Shown: positions 5,583-6,517 of the stretch, piece by piece
How the letters are laid out: every line of letters starts with the position of its first letter
Position numbering within the stretch: the stretch's first letter is position 1
NCBI GenBank assembly: GCA_900555815.1
Contig: USMR01000050.1
Coordinates: 1-6,517, forward strand
Origin: an uncultured Collinsella sp.
GTDB lineage: Bacteria; Actinomycetota; Coriobacteriia; Coriobacteriales; Coriobacteriaceae
Direction: 5' to 3'
Length of the DNA: 6,517 nucleotides
Program-made: the position numbers and the translations under genes
The notes under the pieces: model-generated
The model's database searches: none
Told to the model about the DNA's origin: nothing
What the model saw: only the letters and a program-made list of their open reading frames with translations

Positions 5583-5612
5583 AAAATAAACCTGTCCCTT
5601 TTGGCAGGTTTA
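5581..5612. repeat. Interleaved inverted repeat (A-B-spacer-A'-B') before the recombinase gene
   Basis: Five abutting blocks occur: CCAAAA (5581-5586), TAAACCTG (5587-5594), TCCC (5595-5598), TTTTGG (5599-5604) and CAGGTTTA (5605-5612). The first block is the exact reverse complement of the fourth, and the second of the fifth, so the two inverted repeats are interlocked rather than nested. In RNA they can form only one hairpin at a time, because the zero-length connectors leave no room for a full pseudoknot. The block ends 18 bases before ATG 5631, so it would lie in the mRNA leader or at a protein-binding site. Confidence 0.75.
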
Positions 5613-5630
5613 CAAGAAAGCGGGGATGAG

Positions 5631-6236
5631 ATGGCGACGGTGTACGGTTATGCGCGGGTGAGTTCGCGCGATCAGAATCTTAATCGGCAGCTGGATGCGC
5701 TGGGCGCCTATGGCGTGGGCTCGGCGAATATTTATGCCGACCATGCGAGCGGCAAGGACTTCGATCGACCGCGTTATCGCGAGCTGCTGCACGTCCTGGG
5801 AGACGGGGACGTGCTGGTGGTGCTTTCTATCGACCGACTTGGCCGTAATTACTCCGAGATTCTTGAGGAATGGCGACGCATTACCAAGGTGCTCGGGGTT
5901 GCCATTGTGGTGTTGGATATGCCATTGCTTGACACGCGCGCTAGGGCCAGCGGCGCGCCGGATGTGACCAACGTCCTGATTGCCGATATTGTGCTGCAAC
6001 TGCTGAGCTACGTGGCGCAGGTGGAGCGCGAGAATATCCATCGGCGCCAAGCGGAGGGAATTGCAGCGGCGCGGGCGCGAGGGGTCCGTTTCGGCCGACC
6101 TCGCAAGCCGTGCCCTCCTCAGTTTGAGCTGGTGCGCGATAGCTATGAGGCAGGCGATATTACCCGCAGCCAGGCAGCAAAGTGCCTGGGCGTGTGCGTG
6201 GGGACGTTCGATCGCTGGATGCGCGAGGCGGGGTAG
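5631..6236 (+). CDS. Small serine recombinase (resolvase/invertase family)
   Basis: The 201-residue protein is a site-specific recombinase of the resolvase/DNA-invertase class, which cuts DNA through a serine and exchanges strands within a synaptic tetramer. The catalytic N-terminal domain starts with YGYARVSSRDQN, containing R9 and the nucleophile S11. SIDRLGRN (66-73) gives D68, R69 and R72, equal to the D67, R68 and R71 set of gamma-delta resolvase. The long dimer helix follows (about 118-148), then the linker RGVRFGRPRK and a C-terminal helix-turn-helix (about 174-198). Length matches resolvases and Hin-like invertases (about 180-200). All key residues are present, so it is probably active. 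ATG 5631 is chosen; a TTG at 5601 lies inside the interleaved repeat and only adds unconserved residues. No transposase is beside it. It may be a remnant of an element, an invertase for a distant switch, or a domesticated recombinase. Confidence 0.92.
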   Translation: MATVYGYARVSSRDQNLNRQLDALGAYGVGSANIYADHASGKDFDRPRYRELLHVLGDGDVLVVLSIDRLGRNYSEILEEWRRITKVLGVAIVVLDMPLLDTRARASGAPDVTNVLIADIVLQLLSYVAQVERENIHRRQAEGIAAARARGVRFGRPRKPCPPQFELVRDSYEAGDITRSQAAKCLGVCVGTFDRWMREAG

Positions 6237-6326
6237 GGGTTTGCGTCGCTTTGTCGCTTCCTGTTGCGATTCAAATTTTGATACGGTGACGATGTCATTT
6301 GGGGCTACACTCGCTGATATTCAAAA

Positions 6327-6333
6327 AAGGAGG
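6327..6333 (+). promoter_or_regulatory. Ribosome binding site that fixes a TTG start
   Basis: AAGGAGG, preceded by a run of A, lies seven bases before TTG 6341. An in-frame TGA at 6335-6337 rules out any earlier start, and no ATG or GTG occurs in frame in the visible part. The TTG start is therefore well supported. Confidence 0.8.
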
Positions 6334-6340
6334 TTGACCC

Positions 6341-6517
6341 TTGGCGTGCGTAAAACAAATAATCGGATGGACCGCGATCGTTCTGTTCGCTGCAACGCTG
6401 GCGGGCATCTGGGCGCTGACGGAGCAAAACGCGGTGCAGACGTCGTTGCTGAGCGAGTCCACCGCGCGTGTGGTGGAGGGTCAGGCTACGGGCGTTCAGG
6501 CTGTCGATGCCACGGGT
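6341..6517 (+). CDS. Membrane protein, VanZ-like (5' part of gene)
   Basis: Only the first 59 residues are inside the window. Translated from TTG 6341 they read as a short polar start (MACVKQ), a hydrophobic segment (about residues 7-25, IIGWTAIVLFAATLAGIWA) and then the start of a polar stretch with TEQNAVQTSLLSES. A first membrane helix followed by a Gln/Ser-rich patch of this kind is common in VanZ-family proteins (small membrane proteins named after the teicoplanin-resistance gene vanZ), but too little is visible to be sure. Any protein with an N-terminal membrane anchor remains possible. It lies 104 bases after the recombinase gene on the same strand. The space between shows a tandem GTCGCTT (6245-6251 and 6253-6259) and a small dyad TGAC-GAT-GTCA (6287-6297), but no clear promoter. 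Confidence 0.5.
   Translation, partial: MACVKQIIGWTAIVLFAATLAGIWALTEQNAVQTSLLSESTARVVEGQATGVQAVDATG

Noticed and set aside
5601..5630. Upstream TTG start for the recombinase
   Set aside because: It falls within the interleaved repeat, lacks a Shine-Dalgarno site, and the ten added residues precede the conserved N-terminus (ATVYGYARVSS).
5610..6050. Antisense open frame opposite the recombinase gene
   Set aside because: The sense frame has all catalytic motifs of a serine recombinase; the antisense product has none of any family.
5455..6340. Invertible segment around the recombinase gene
   Set aside because: I compared the leader with the downstream spacer for inverted repeats long enough to be crossover sites and found none beyond a few bases. 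A partner site could lie outside the window.

Overview
The window is GC-rich, densely coding DNA with GTG and TTG starts beside strong AAGGAG-type ribosome binding sites. The gene types suggest an actinobacterium of the class Coriobacteriia (Collinsella-like). These include a split transketolase C-terminal subunit, an FtsE with a long Pro/Ala/Gln-rich N-terminal extension, and an RNase R without an N-terminal helix-turn-helix. The taxonomic guess is an inference from gene style; no marker gene proves it. All genes found lie on the + strand.

Layout: (1) 1-529, the 3' end of a transketolase C-terminal subunit gene. (2) 530-1055, a 526-base stretch without a convincing gene but full of structure: a 22-bp-period direct repeat, a strong terminator hairpin, a 67-base palindrome, a weaker bulged hairpin, a palindrome of about 150 bases, and then the ftsE promoter. 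(3) 1056-3183, ftsE and ftsX, overlapping by 14 bases and closed by a clear intrinsic terminator. (4) 3319-5454, rnr (RNase R), followed by a second GC-rich hairpin. (5) 5455-5630, a short leader with overlapping inverted repeats, including an unusual interleaved pair. (6) 5631-6236, a solitary small serine recombinase. (7) 6341-6517, the 5' end of a membrane protein gene that resembles the VanZ family.

How the genes work together: FtsE and FtsX form one membrane complex that links cytoplasmic ATP hydrolysis to peptidoglycan hydrolase activation at the division site, and their overlap indicates co-translation. RNase R is a 3'-5' exoribonuclease with its own ribosome binding site, downstream of a terminator, so it is probably a separate transcription unit. 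Transketolase belongs to carbon metabolism and is separated from ftsEX by the repeat-rich gap. The recombinase is the only mobile-DNA-related gene.

The least ordinary parts are the repeat-rich gap upstream of ftsE, the interleaved inverted repeat in the recombinase leader (which shares a short core motif with the first palindrome), and the roughly 177-residue N-terminal extension of FtsE. No CRISPR array, rRNA, tRNA, insertion sequence or complete new multi-gene system was seen.
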